DNA from: an uncultured Spirochaetales bacterium
GTDB taxonomy: Bacteria > Spirochaetota > Spirochaetia > Sphaerochaetales > Sphaerochaetaceae
Length of the DNA stretch: 64,000 nucleotides
Reading direction: 5' to 3'
Assembly: GCA_944392695.1 (NCBI GenBank)
Contig: CALXXN010000002.1
Coordinates: 182,593 to 246,592, forward strand
Every line of letters begins with the position of its first letter. Position 1 is the stretch's first letter. Below are positions 25,894-34,196 of this stretch, one piece after another. The translations under genes were made by a program, and so were the position numbers. A model generated the notes under the pieces. The model was not told the DNA's origin. It was given only the letters and a program-made list of their open reading frames with translations, and made no database searches.

Positions 25894-27264
25894 ATGCCTA
25901 TAATAGTACCCGTCATCACGGATTTCTGGTGGGCGTTCTGAATATGGCCTGATTTCAGGCTTCTTCTCTCCAGCGCGTTCAACCATCATGCGTGATAGCA
26001 GGTCCCGCATCTTATACCGGACATCCTCGAAGGCTGGCTCATCCACCAAGTTAGTCAATTCATACGGATCTGAGCGCAAATCGTAAAGACAGTCATCATA
26101 ATAGACGTCAGCACCCTTCTGGCGCCAGGCATCTCCACATGCCCTGCAAGAATACAGGAAATCCTTGGTACGCACAGCCCTTCCAATTTGGCTCTCACTT
26201 ATCTGGATGAGGGCTCCATCATCCTGAGCCTTTCCATCCCTACCTCCAGCCAGGTCTTTCAGCGAGATTCCTTGGAACTGGCATGGAATGGAGATTCCTG
26301 CGAAATCAAGCAATGTTGATGGGATGTCTATCAAACTCACGATGTTGGATACCCGAGTTCCTTTGGCGATACCAGGGCCATGGATTATAAGAGGGATATG
26401 GGTCGAAGCATCATGACAACTACGCTTATACTCGATGTTCCTCGTCTTGAAGTGGCATCCATGGTCTGAACAATAAATGAAGATGGTATCGTCCCAGACG
26501 CCTTTGGCCTTCAATGCATCCACAAGCCTTCCGACATTATCATCCAGACGGTTGCAACATGCCAGATAGGAAGCATATTGGGACTCCCAAACACCCTTGC
26601 CAGGAAGCAAGTCCCCTGGTGGGATGTAGTCAGAGAACCTGCCTGCCGTGTTGTCGGGACACTCAAAACTATCTGTGTCATTCTGGTGATGAGGCTCCAA
26701 TTGGGAAACAAAGAGGAAGAATGGCTTGTCATCAGGAGCATGATGGACATAGTCGACTGCATAATTGTTGATCGCATCAGCGCGGTAACCGACAAAATCA
26801 AGCTGTTCACCTTCATCACCAAAAACATGGCCATTATAGCCGTGGCTGGTGAATTCAAGGACATCCGCAGCAACCCAGTGCTTGTAACCTGCACGGTTTT
26901 CAACAGGTATCGGCTTACACTTATTGTCGACGCCACGTTGGCGGTCACTCGCAAGATGCCACTTCCCGATATATGCGGTGTCATAGCCATTCTCATTGAA
27001 ATAATGGGCTATGCCTTTGCAATCAGGCCGCAACATGACACCATTTGTGATGCATCCGTTGCTTGTCGCATACTGCCCTGTCTGTATGCAAGCCCTTGCC
27101 GGCCCGCAAACGGGTTGACAGGTGAAGGCATTCTCGAAAACAACGCCATCAGCTGCCAGGCTGTCGATATTCGGACTGACAGGAAGCGCCTGTCCATAGC
27201 AACCAAGGGTATCGGATCTTTGCTGATCTGAGAAATAGAAGACAATATTTGGTTGGTCACGCAT
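25888..27264 (-). CDS. Sulfatase (type I, formylglycine-dependent)
   Basis: Alkaline-phosphatase-superfamily sulfatase of 458 residues that would remove sulfate esters from glycans. The catalytic motif CGPAR with the cysteine at about residue 53 is converted to formylglycine by a maturase not present here. The metal-binding N-terminus NIVFYFSDQQRSDTLGCYG and the SDHG motif (YCSDHGCHF) are seen. There is no signal peptide, so the substrate would be imported. ATG 27264 is preferred to the GTG at 27273 because of Shine-Dalgarno spacing. It is the last gene of the LacI-controlled sugar operon. Confidence 0.9.
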   Translation of the reverse strand: MRDQPNIVFYFSDQQRSDTLGCYGQALPVSPNIDSLAADGVVFENAFTCQPVCGPARACIQTGQYATSNGCITNGVMLRPDCKGIAHYFNENGYDTAYIGKWHLASDRQRGVDNKCKPIPVENRAGYKHWVAADVLEFTSHGYNGHVFGDEGEQLDFVGYRADAINNYAVDYVHHAPDDKPFFLFVSQLEPHHQNDTDSFECPDNTAGRFSDYIPPGDLLPGKGVWESQYASYLACCNRLDDNVGRLVDALKAKGVWDDTIFIYCSDHGCHFKTRNIEYKRSCHDASTHIPLIIHGPGIAKGTRVSNIVSLIDIPSTLLDFAGISIPCQFQGISLKDLAGGRDGKAQDDGALIQISESQIGRAVRTKDFLYSCRACGDAWRQKGADVYYDDCLYDLRSDPYELTNLVDEPAFEDVRYKMRDLLSRMMVERAGEKKPEIRPYSERPPEIRDDGYYYRHL

Positions 27265-27269
27265 TCCTA

Positions 27270-27719
27270 TCACGCCCTTTGAGCCTGTTCGATCTGGTGG
27301 AGCATCTCGATCCGTTGGACATGCCGGCCACCACTGAACTTTCCAAAAAGCCAGGTCTTGACGATTTTCAAGGCTTCCTCGTCACTCAGTATCCACGCCC
27401 CAAGGCCAAGTACGTTCGCATCGTTGTGCTCACGGGACATCAAGGCTGTGAACACATTGTAGCAAAGTGCGGCGCGGATACCGTCCACCTTGTTCGCGGC
27501 AATCGTTATTCCATTGCCAGTACCACAAATCACGATTCCACGGTCGAATTCACCAGAAGCTACTTTTTCTCCAACAAGCCTGCCATAAACAGGATAATCA
27601 CCTGACTGGGATGATTCACATCCGATATCCGTTATATCGTAACCTTCCTTACGCAGGCTATCGACCAATCTGATCTTGAAATCATAAGCAGCCAGGTCAC
27701 AACCGACAACAATCCTCAT
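27270..27719 (-). CDS. rpiB: Ribose-5-phosphate isomerase B-type sugar isomerase
   Basis: RpiB/LacAB family, 149 residues, the usual length. The active-site CGTGNGITIAANK and the following ALCYNVFTALMSREHNDANV segment are intact. Family members interconvert ribose- and ribulose-5-phosphate, or act on other aldose phosphates such as allose- or galactose-6-phosphate. The ATG overlaps the araD stop. Context with AraD suggests pentose phosphate entry; the exact sugar is not established. Confidence 0.88.
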   Translation of the reverse strand: MRIVVGCDLAAYDFKIRLVDSLRKEGYDITDIGCESSQSGDYPVYGRLVGEKVASGEFDRGIVICGTGNGITIAANKVDGIRAALCYNVFTALMSREHNDANVLGLGAWILSDEEALKIVKTWLFGKFSGGRHVQRIEMLHQIEQAQRA

Positions 27720-28456
27720 CTCAATCCCCCTCCATTCTTCACATCGACAATGCCGTGCCCAAAATCATCATTGACGAAATAGGCGCCAGGACCATGCTTG
27801 CGCTGGTAATGCTTATCCATGACACAGCGGTCAAGTTCCCTGGCAGATGGATTGAGCATCAATGTACCCAATGCCATCTTCGCAATTTCCTCAAGGACCA
27901 CGGCATTGTGTACAGCTTCCCAGACATCCTCTCCCCAGGTGAAGACCCCATGGGAGGCGACCAATATACCAGGTGTCGCCAGATAGTCCTTGCCCTTGAA
28001 CGATTCAAGTATCACAGCACCTGTATTCCTTTCGAAGTCTCCTGCGACTTCGTCAGGAGCCAGATTACGCGTGACAGGAATGGAATCATAGAAATAGTCC
28101 GCATGTGTCGTTCCATAACAAGGAATCGACATTCCAGCCTGTGCCCACATGGTGGCATAGGTTGAATGGGTATGTACTACAGCGCCAATGTCGGGGAATC
28201 CTTCAAACAGGGTTGCATGTATCGGCAGGTCAACCGATGGCGTCGGAGAGCCTTCAATGACATCACCTGCCACATCGACGACAGAGATGTTGTCTGTGGT
28301 CAGTTCTTCATATGGCATGCCAACAGGCTTGATGATGATCACACCCCTTTCACGGTCTATGGCACCAACATTGCCCCAGCTGTACTTGACCAGGTTCCTG
28401 GCTGGCAACTCCTTGTTCGCAGCAACCACATCTTCCTTGAGTCTTGAGAAATCCAT
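27716..28456 (-). CDS. araD: L-ribulose-5-phosphate 4-epimerase
   Basis: Class II aldolase/adducin-fold epimerase of 246 residues that converts L-ribulose-5-phosphate to D-xylulose-5-phosphate. Zinc ligands are visible in HTHSTYATMWAQAG (two histidines) and ASHGVFTWG (third). TTHADYFYDSIP and the C-terminal DKHYQRKHG match AraD closely. It sits in an operon with a sugar ABC transporter, GH5-like enzyme, RpiB and sulfatase, which indicates a pentose-containing substrate. No arabinose isomerase or ribulokinase gene is in the window. Confidence 0.9.
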   Translation of the reverse strand: MDFSRLKEDVVAANKELPARNLVKYSWGNVGAIDRERGVIIIKPVGMPYEELTTDNISVVDVAGDVIEGSPTPSVDLPIHATLFEGFPDIGAVVHTHSTYATMWAQAGMSIPCYGTTHADYFYDSIPVTRNLAPDEVAGDFERNTGAVILESFKGKDYLATPGILVASHGVFTWGEDVWEAVHNAVVLEEIAKMALGTLMLNPSARELDRCVMDKHYQRKHGPGAYFVNDDFGHGIVDVKNGGGLR

Positions 28457-28465
28457 ACGTCCCCC

Positions 28466-29488
28466 TCACCTGCTCAGCTTGGCGACCTCATCAAACATCG
28501 CAGGGAATTCATGTCTCTCTTCAAGGACCAAGGAATCATCATCCGCTACAGCCCTGGCATCCGCAAGATTATACACAGAGCCATCCTCATGGAAGATGCC
28601 ACTGAAGGTCCCGACCTTCCTCTGCCCTGACAGATATGCGGGCTTCAACATCAAACTCCAGACGAAATTTCCGACTCCATATTCCCTCCAGATCGGGGCC
28701 ATGGATTTGTGACAAGGGACAAGGTCTTCCTTGGCTACATATTCAGACCTGAAACCAATCCCACTTTTTCGCAACCTCTGCCATTCGGTGATCCAGACAG
28801 GCTTACCTGCAACAATCTGGATATGGGAAATGATATCCAGATGGAAACGCAGGCTTGATTCAGATAATGAGAAGTTCTCATGAGTCTGGTAGATATCGAG
28901 GTACTGGGAATACATCAAGATAGCACCCAATTCATTTGAACCATTGGTTATTGGCCTGGAGCCCTTGAGTGAACAGGCGGTCTTGAGCATATCGATTGTG
29001 AACAGTTCATCCTCAGCAGTCTTCGGCTCATTGACCAGCTCTATTGCGAGCAGCCTCTCATCATCCCGGTAGTTGTCCATGAACCACTCTACAAAACTCC
29101 TGGGACCTCCCCAAAGCGACTTGTCACGTACAATCATGGTTCCTGGACTCATGACGGCTGTTCCTGAGAATTGGTCAGTATCCTCGATATTCTCCTTCGT
29201 CGGAATCCTCCCACAACACTCGAACAACGAAGGCATGGTCCTGATTCCATAGGAAGCTGCGATATCAAGGAAGTCATCGAACTTGGCTTTGAAGCCATCC
29301 TTGTCAACCAACCAGTATTCATAGCTGATCCAAAGCCTGAGCGAATTGATATGCAGGATACGGGCATAAGACATGTCCCTCTTGGAAACCTCAGAAGAAT
29401 AGTCCCTCCACATCTGATAAGCATTATATGCTTTAGTCGGAATATAAACAGCTCCATTGATATTATTGAAATATGACTTATCCAGCAT
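28466..29488 (-). CDS. GH5-like (clan GH-A) glycosidase
   Basis: TIM-barrel protein of 340 residues without a signal peptide. IELVNEPK supplies the putative acid/base glutamate and VWITEWQ the putative nucleophile, the clan GH-A arrangement. I cannot assign the GH family with certainty; GH5 and neighbouring families fit. GGAGG lies nine bases before the ATG. It lies between permease genes and araD, so it probably cleaves an imported pentose-containing oligosaccharide. Confidence 0.78.
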   Translation of the reverse strand: MLDKSYFNNINGAVYIPTKAYNAYQMWRDYSSEVSKRDMSYARILHINSLRLWISYEYWLVDKDGFKAKFDDFLDIAASYGIRTMPSLFECCGRIPTKENIEDTDQFSGTAVMSPGTMIVRDKSLWGGPRSFVEWFMDNYRDDERLLAIELVNEPKTAEDELFTIDMLKTACSLKGSRPITNGSNELGAILMYSQYLDIYQTHENFSLSESSLRFHLDIISHIQIVAGKPVWITEWQRLRKSGIGFRSEYVAKEDLVPCHKSMAPIWREYGVGNFVWSLMLKPAYLSGQRKVGTFSGIFHEDGSVYNLADARAVADDDSLVLEERHEFPAMFDEVAKLSR

Positions 29489-29514
29489 GACTTACAACCT
29501 CCAATACATGTTTC

Positions 29515-30393
29515 TTATTCTTTGACGGCGCCTGCGACTCCGGATATGAAGTATTTCTGCAGGCAGATGTAGCACACGATCACAGGTATCAGTGTGATTG
29601 TCGAAGCAGCCGCCATTCCTGCCCAATCCGTCGCATACGCACCGGAGAAGGCCATCATGCCGACAGGCAACGTCTTGATCTCAGGATTGCCCATCATGAA
29701 AACCAGTGGGACAAGCAGGTTGTTCCAAGAGTTCATGAATGTCAGGATTGTGACAGTGGCTGTCACAGGCCCTGACATGGGCAACATTATCGAGAAGAAG
29801 ATCCTTGGAAAGGACGCTCCATCAATGACACCCGCTTCATACAATGACCTTGGGGTCTTGTCGAAGAAACTCTTGTACAACATGACCGCCATCACCTGAC
29901 CACCACCAGCAAGGGCCAGTATGACACCAATCCTTGTACCCATCAGACCAAGGCTGGTGCTTATCTGGCTGACAGGGATGATTGTGGTCCCATGGGGGAT
30001 GAAGAAAGTCGCAACCAAGATGGTGATGTACAATCCCTTGCCTTTGAACGACGCCTGGGAGAGTATGTAGCCACAGGAGGAACAACGCAGGAGCACGACC
30101 GCTATCGCACCAATCGTCGTGACCACACTGTTCATGAAGTAGTCGCTGAAGCCACCTTTTATCCAAGCATCGTAATATGAATCCAAGGAGAACTGGTCTG
30201 GAATGAGATCCAACCCCTTGGAAAACAGCTCGGTGGTTGTCTTCATGGATGCGCTGACCATCCAGAAAAATGGGTAGATCCATATAAGCGTGACCAACAG
30301 CAAGGCAAGTGCCAGGACGCAGTACCTGACAGGTGTCCTCCTGATCTTGAATGCCCATCCCTGGCACCTGGTTTTGAAATCCATCTTTTTCAT
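29515..30393 (-). CDS. Carbohydrate ABC transporter permease (MalG type)
   Basis: CUT1 permease of 292 residues: an N-terminal helix (VLALALLLVTLIWIYPFFWM), five more helices and the EAA loop EAGVIDGASFPRIFFSIMLP near residue 200. It ends in ISGVAGAVKE, the normal C-terminal signature. It overlaps the upstream permease by 4 bases and works with it and the binding protein at 31309. Confidence 0.9.
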   Translation of the reverse strand: MKKMDFKTRCQGWAFKIRRTPVRYCVLALALLLVTLIWIYPFFWMVSASMKTTTELFSKGLDLIPDQFSLDSYYDAWIKGGFSDYFMNSVVTTIGAIAVVLLRCSSCGYILSQASFKGKGLYITILVATFFIPHGTTIIPVSQISTSLGLMGTRIGVILALAGGGQVMAVMLYKSFFDKTPRSLYEAGVIDGASFPRIFFSIMLPMSGPVTATVTILTFMNSWNNLLVPLVFMMGNPEIKTLPVGMMAFSGAYATDWAGMAAASTITLIPVIVCYICLQKYFISGVAGAVKE

Positions 30394-31286
30394 TCCCCGC
30401 CCCTCTTCTTGAATGCAGACTGGACTATGGCCACCACGCAGAAGAACAATGCGAAGATGGTAGCTGCCGCAGAGGCATAACCAAGTCGTGGAATCCTATC
30501 CGTGAATGCTGTATGGTAGATGAACAATTCTATGGTCTCAGTACTATAGAAAGGTCCACCATTCGTCAGCGTCAACAAGATGTCGAATACCCTAAGGCTA
30601 TCCCCGATTGTCAAGAGCAGTATGATGACGGCAAAAGGCTTTAATAGAGGAGCCGTGATCGCCATGAATGATTGGAAACCAGAAGCACCGTCAATCTTAG
30701 CCGCCTCATAAAGCTCATCTGGAATGCTTTGCAGGCTGGCAATCCAGTAGATGAGGGACATGCCCATCCATTTCCAGATCCAGATGATGGCTGATGTATA
30801 CAGGGCAGTATCATATGACCCAAGCAGGCTCTTCCCCTTGTCGATCAAGCCAAGCCCCTCAAGGACGATGTTCACAGGGCCATGGCTCGGATCGAAGATC
30901 ATTATCATGATTGTTCCAATGATGGCCCCGGTCGTTACGACAGGAAGGAACAGCAATGTCCTGAAGAACGACTTGAACAAGCATTTCCTGGAATTAAGCA
31001 GCAATCCAAACAGCATGGATACCAGGAAACGCACAGGCACGGCGAACAGCATGAACTTGAACGTCACCTTCAAGCTTGTCAGGAATATGTCATCATTAAA
31101 CAACTCGACATAATTCTGGATGCCACAGAACTCTCCTGCGGATTGGAACCCATTCCAATCCAGCAGGGAGTAAACCGCCGTCAGTATTGCAGGCAGTATC
31201 GTGTACATGAAGTACAAGATGGTGTTCGGCAACAGGAAGATGACCACCCAGGCCAAGTTCCTGTTCTTGGAAACGCTAGATTTCAT
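30390..31286 (-). CDS. Carbohydrate ABC transporter permease (MalF type)
   Basis: CUT1 permease of 298 residues with six predicted helices, the first being VVIFLLPNTILYFMYTILPA. The EAA loop EAAKIDGASGFQSFMAITAP lies near residue 200. It lies 22 bases after the solute-binding protein gene and overlaps the MalG-type gene. As in the other sugar operons here, no ATPase gene accompanies it. Confidence 0.9.
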   Translation of the reverse strand: MKSSVSKNRNLAWVVIFLLPNTILYFMYTILPAILTAVYSLLDWNGFQSAGEFCGIQNYVELFNDDIFLTSLKVTFKFMLFAVPVRFLVSMLFGLLLNSRKCLFKSFFRTLLFLPVVTTGAIIGTIMIMIFDPSHGPVNIVLEGLGLIDKGKSLLGSYDTALYTSAIIWIWKWMGMSLIYWIASLQSIPDELYEAAKIDGASGFQSFMAITAPLLKPFAVIILLLTIGDSLRVFDILLTLTNGGPFYSTETIELFIYHTAFTDRIPRLGYASAAATIFALFFCVVAIVQSAFKKRGGE

Positions 31287-31308
31287 CGTTCCTCCGCTAC
31301 GGCTTCAA

Positions 31309-32712
31309 TCAAAGCTCTTGGTACTTGTCAGCTGTGTAGCTCTCACCATAGGCGAAGTTAGGGAACACCCAGTCATCCAGTGACACGTTGTAGCCATTGC
31401 TCCTGACCTTCTCAATAGCCCTGTCACGTTCAGCGATCATCTTGTCATTGTACTCATGGAGTGCAGCCTCCCAATCAGTGATCGCACCTGAGAAATAACC
31501 ATTCAGGATCTCGATCGGGCTGGGCGAGATGGTCTTCATCTCAGCATAGACCTTCTCCGTATCAGGATTCTTTGCGACAGGGAACGGCTTGAGACCAATT
31601 GTCCTGTTGAAGATGTCGCAGGACTGCAAATATGTCTCATGTACATCCGCATCAGCAATGACAGAGGTGTTCACGGGAGGATTGTCTTGGACATTGGCCA
31701 TCTCGAGCATGATATCGTCCTCAATCATCGAAAGGATCATGTCTGTCGCCACCTCGACATTGTCGCAGTTCTTGGAGATGTAATAGCCACCAACCATCGG
31801 CCACTTGTAAATCATGTATGGCTGGCCATTAGCAGATACAGGTTCGCAGACAGCGATATCAGAAAGCTCTGGGTCGAAATTCTTCTTCGTGATACCGACA
31901 TTGTAGATTCCATCAATCAGGTAAGCCGCCTCACCAACAGCCCAGCGCTCCCTAGCTTGTTTCATGTTGAAATTCACGGAGGATGGATGGATAAGGCCTT
32001 CATCCCACATCCTGGTCATCCAGTAGAAGAACTCCATCATCGCATCAGAGTCATAATTATACTCACCTGTCGAATAGTCGATCACAGGCTCTCCAGCCGC
32101 ATCCATCAGCTGTTCGATCGTCTCCTTCATGCGCTTGGTGAATGTCATCGGAAGGACCAAGCCATAGGTCTCACCATTCGACTCCTCATAGACCTGCTTG
32201 CAGGAGTTGTAGAGCTCTTCCCAGGAAGTCGGAGCCTCAGAAACCATGCTTGGATGATAGAAGAACAGTGCCGTATGGCTCTGGGAGAAAATTGGAACGG
32301 AATAGACTTCACCATCATACATGGTGATGCCCTCGAACATCGCATCCTTGGCAACCTGAGGCAAATCCTCGAACTCAACCGCCAGAGGCTGGAACCACCC
32401 CTCTGCGAACATGGTGCAGACACTTGTCATATCAGAGAACGGCAGGCTCATCACATCAGGCATCTGATCCGTCCTGAATGCCACGAGGAGGGAATCACTC
32501 ATCTTGTCAGGAGACGACAGCGTATACTCCACTTCGCGACCAGATTCCGCGGAATACTCATCAAGCATGCTGTTCACGATATCCGTGAAGGTCTCGTAAT
32601 GGTCCCACCAGGTGAAAACATCATCTGATGATCCTTCCGTCGAGCCATTAGCAAAGGCTGAAGGCAAAATAACACAAAGGCTAATCAAAATCAAAGCAAT
32701 CTTTTTCAACAT
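31309..32712 (-). CDS. Extracellular solute-binding protein for sugars
   Basis: Family 1 solute-binding protein of 467 residues. The leader MLKKIALILISLCVILPSAF is followed by ANGSTEGSS, a spirochaete-style junction lacking a lipobox cysteine. The mature part has the expected AFRTDQMPDVMSLP ligand-domain segment. GAGGAG precedes the ATG. It is the first gene of a seven-gene operon ending with the sulfatase, and divergent from its likely regulator lacI at 32866. Confidence 0.9.
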   Translation of the reverse strand: MLKKIALILISLCVILPSAFANGSTEGSSDDVFTWWDHYETFTDIVNSMLDEYSAESGREVEYTLSSPDKMSDSLLVAFRTDQMPDVMSLPFSDMTSVCTMFAEGWFQPLAVEFEDLPQVAKDAMFEGITMYDGEVYSVPIFSQSHTALFFYHPSMVSEAPTSWEELYNSCKQVYEESNGETYGLVLPMTFTKRMKETIEQLMDAAGEPVIDYSTGEYNYDSDAMMEFFYWMTRMWDEGLIHPSSVNFNMKQARERWAVGEAAYLIDGIYNVGITKKNFDPELSDIAVCEPVSANGQPYMIYKWPMVGGYYISKNCDNVEVATDMILSMIEDDIMLEMANVQDNPPVNTSVIADADVHETYLQSCDIFNRTIGLKPFPVAKNPDTEKVYAEMKTISPSPIEILNGYFSGAITDWEAALHEYNDKMIAERDRAIEKVRSNGYNVSLDDWVFPNFAYGESYTADKYQEL

Positions 32713-32773
32713 TTCATACTCCTCTTGTACTTAGTGTTGTCGGACCAACCGAGTTACTCGTTCCTTTCAGCTC

Positions 32774-32803
32774 ATTCTATGTACCGTTTTTGCGTAAAAG
32801 CAA
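32774..32803 (-). promoter_or_regulatory. Promoter of the sugar operon with LacI-type box
   Basis: On the minus strand TTGCTT (32798-32803), an 18-base spacer and TAGAAT (32774-32779). The spacer contains TTTTGCGTAAAA (32788-32799, plus strand), a near-palindrome with central CG as in LacI-family operators. Repressor bound here would block this promoter. Confidence 0.65.
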
Positions 32804-32816
32804 GAATTTTTTCACT

Positions 32817-32845
32817 TGATTTTTAGTCAAAATTTTGCGTACAAT
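32817..32845 (+). promoter_or_regulatory. Promoter of lacI-type gene with second box
   Basis: TTGATT (32817-32822), 17-base spacer, TACAAT (32840-32845). A second TTTTGCGTA (32833-32841) overlaps the -10, 45 bases from the first box. This predicts autorepression of the regulator together with repression of the divergent operon. Confidence 0.65.
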
Positions 32846-32865
32846 TAAAAACAAGGGTAACAAAG

Positions 32866-33855
32866 ATGACACTCAAAGAAATCGCAGCAAAAGCCGGAGT
32901 ATCAATTTCGACAGTATCCAGAGTCCTTAACAACACGAACACATCTGCCGCATCACCTGAAGTGAAAAGCAAGATACTTGAGATAGTCAGGGAATCGAAC
33001 TACGCGACGCCCTCGCAGAAAACCCAGCGCCTGGTGGCGAGCAATCCTGTCATAGCCTGCTTTTTCGCCAGGGGGACCAAGACAATGACGGAGAACCCCT
33101 TTTTCTATGGGATCGCCCAGAATTTCGAGCAGCTGGTCATGGAAGCGGGTTATTCGACAAAACACTTTTTCGCTACAGAGACCATCGAAGAGGAAAACCT
33201 TGAGAGGCTTGCAAGCGAAAGGATCTCCGGGATTGTGGTGATTGGACGCCATCGCTCTGAGATAATCCCAAAGATACACTCAATCGTACCCAATATTGTC
33301 TATACTGGACTGATGCCACCAGCCAGCGACTTGTATGACTGCGTAGTCTGTGACGCTTACAGGATTGGGAAAACCGCCACTTCATACCTGCTTTCCAAAG
33401 GCCATAGGGATATTGGTTATATCGGTGATGTGGATAATGAGATCAGGTACACAGGTTACATTGACACCCTGGCAGAACATGGCATCTCACCCAAGCAGGA
33501 ATGGATTGCCGACCTGCCATCATCCATGGAAAATGGGTACGAGGGAATGAAAAGAATCCTCCGCCTTCCCAAGCATCCTTCAGCGGTCTTCTGCATGAAT
33601 GACTACGCCGCGATTGGCGCAATGAAGGCGGCTCATGACATGAGCCTCCGTGTATGTGAAGATATTGCGATAATTGGTGTCGACAACACTGAGGCAGGGG
33701 GCTATACGACACCAAAGCTGACAACCATACACACTCCAATGGCTGAGCTGGGTCAAATCGCAGCCAAGGTCCTCCTGGACAGGATACAAGGTGGTCACTC
33801 CATAACAATGAAAGTCGAATTGCCATTCAAGCTCATCCAACGGGAGAGCACCTGA
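32866..33855 (+). CDS. LacI family transcriptional regulator
   Basis: Repressor of 329 residues: HTH TLKEIAAKAGVSISTVSRVL (2-21) followed by a ligand-binding domain with GIVVIGRHRSE and the C-terminal IGVDNTEAGGYTTPKLTTI pattern. AAGGG lies about eight bases before the ATG. It is divergent from the sugar operon at 25888-32712, and the shared intergenic region carries two TTTTGCGTA boxes, so it very probably controls that operon and itself. Confidence 0.92.
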   Translation: MTLKEIAAKAGVSISTVSRVLNNTNTSAASPEVKSKILEIVRESNYATPSQKTQRLVASNPVIACFFARGTKTMTENPFFYGIAQNFEQLVMEAGYSTKHFFATETIEEENLERLASERISGIVVIGRHRSEIIPKIHSIVPNIVYTGLMPPASDLYDCVVCDAYRIGKTATSYLLSKGHRDIGYIGDVDNEIRYTGYIDTLAEHGISPKQEWIADLPSSMENGYEGMKRILRLPKHPSAVFCMNDYAAIGAMKAAHDMSLRVCEDIAIIGVDNTEAGGYTTPKLTTIHTPMAELGQIAAKVLLDRIQGGHSITMKVELPFKLIQREST

Positions 33856-33896
33856 CTAGCCTGACCTCAAGCAACCGACAGGGAACCAGATAACAA

Positions 33897-33936
33897 AACA
33901 ACTCCTTGCAGCACGGGTGATGCACAAGGAGTTGTT
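33897..33936. terminator. Bidirectional terminator hairpin
   Basis: A perfect 12-bp stem (AACAACTCCTTG at 33897-33908 with its complement at 33925-33936) lies between the convergent lacI and DUF4062 genes. T-rich tails occur on both sides (TTTTG on minus, weakly on plus). The rest of the gap to 34196 shows no gene. Confidence 0.65.
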
Positions 33937-34196
33937 CATAATTTCATGCTAGTTGAGTGCAAATGCAGATATTGTCATATTCACCACAGCATTCTCAAAT
34001 TCCCAGTCCAATTAATCCGTAGCAAAGCAAGGAGGCAAATGTGCCATCACCCTCTGTCCCCACCATACAAACGCATTCATAAGTGTCATGCCCTAACCCT
34101 TTTTGCAAATGTACACGTGCATAGAAAATCAAGTCCAAGAAGGAATGCAAATAAGTTGTGCTCCAGCAAAACACATAAAACCTTTACTTGGTAAAA

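Noticed and set aside
31639..32628. 329-codon plus-strand frame opposite the solute-binding protein
   Set aside because: Exactly antisense to a gene with signal peptide and family motifs; composition (many His, Arg, Ile) is that of a shadow frame.
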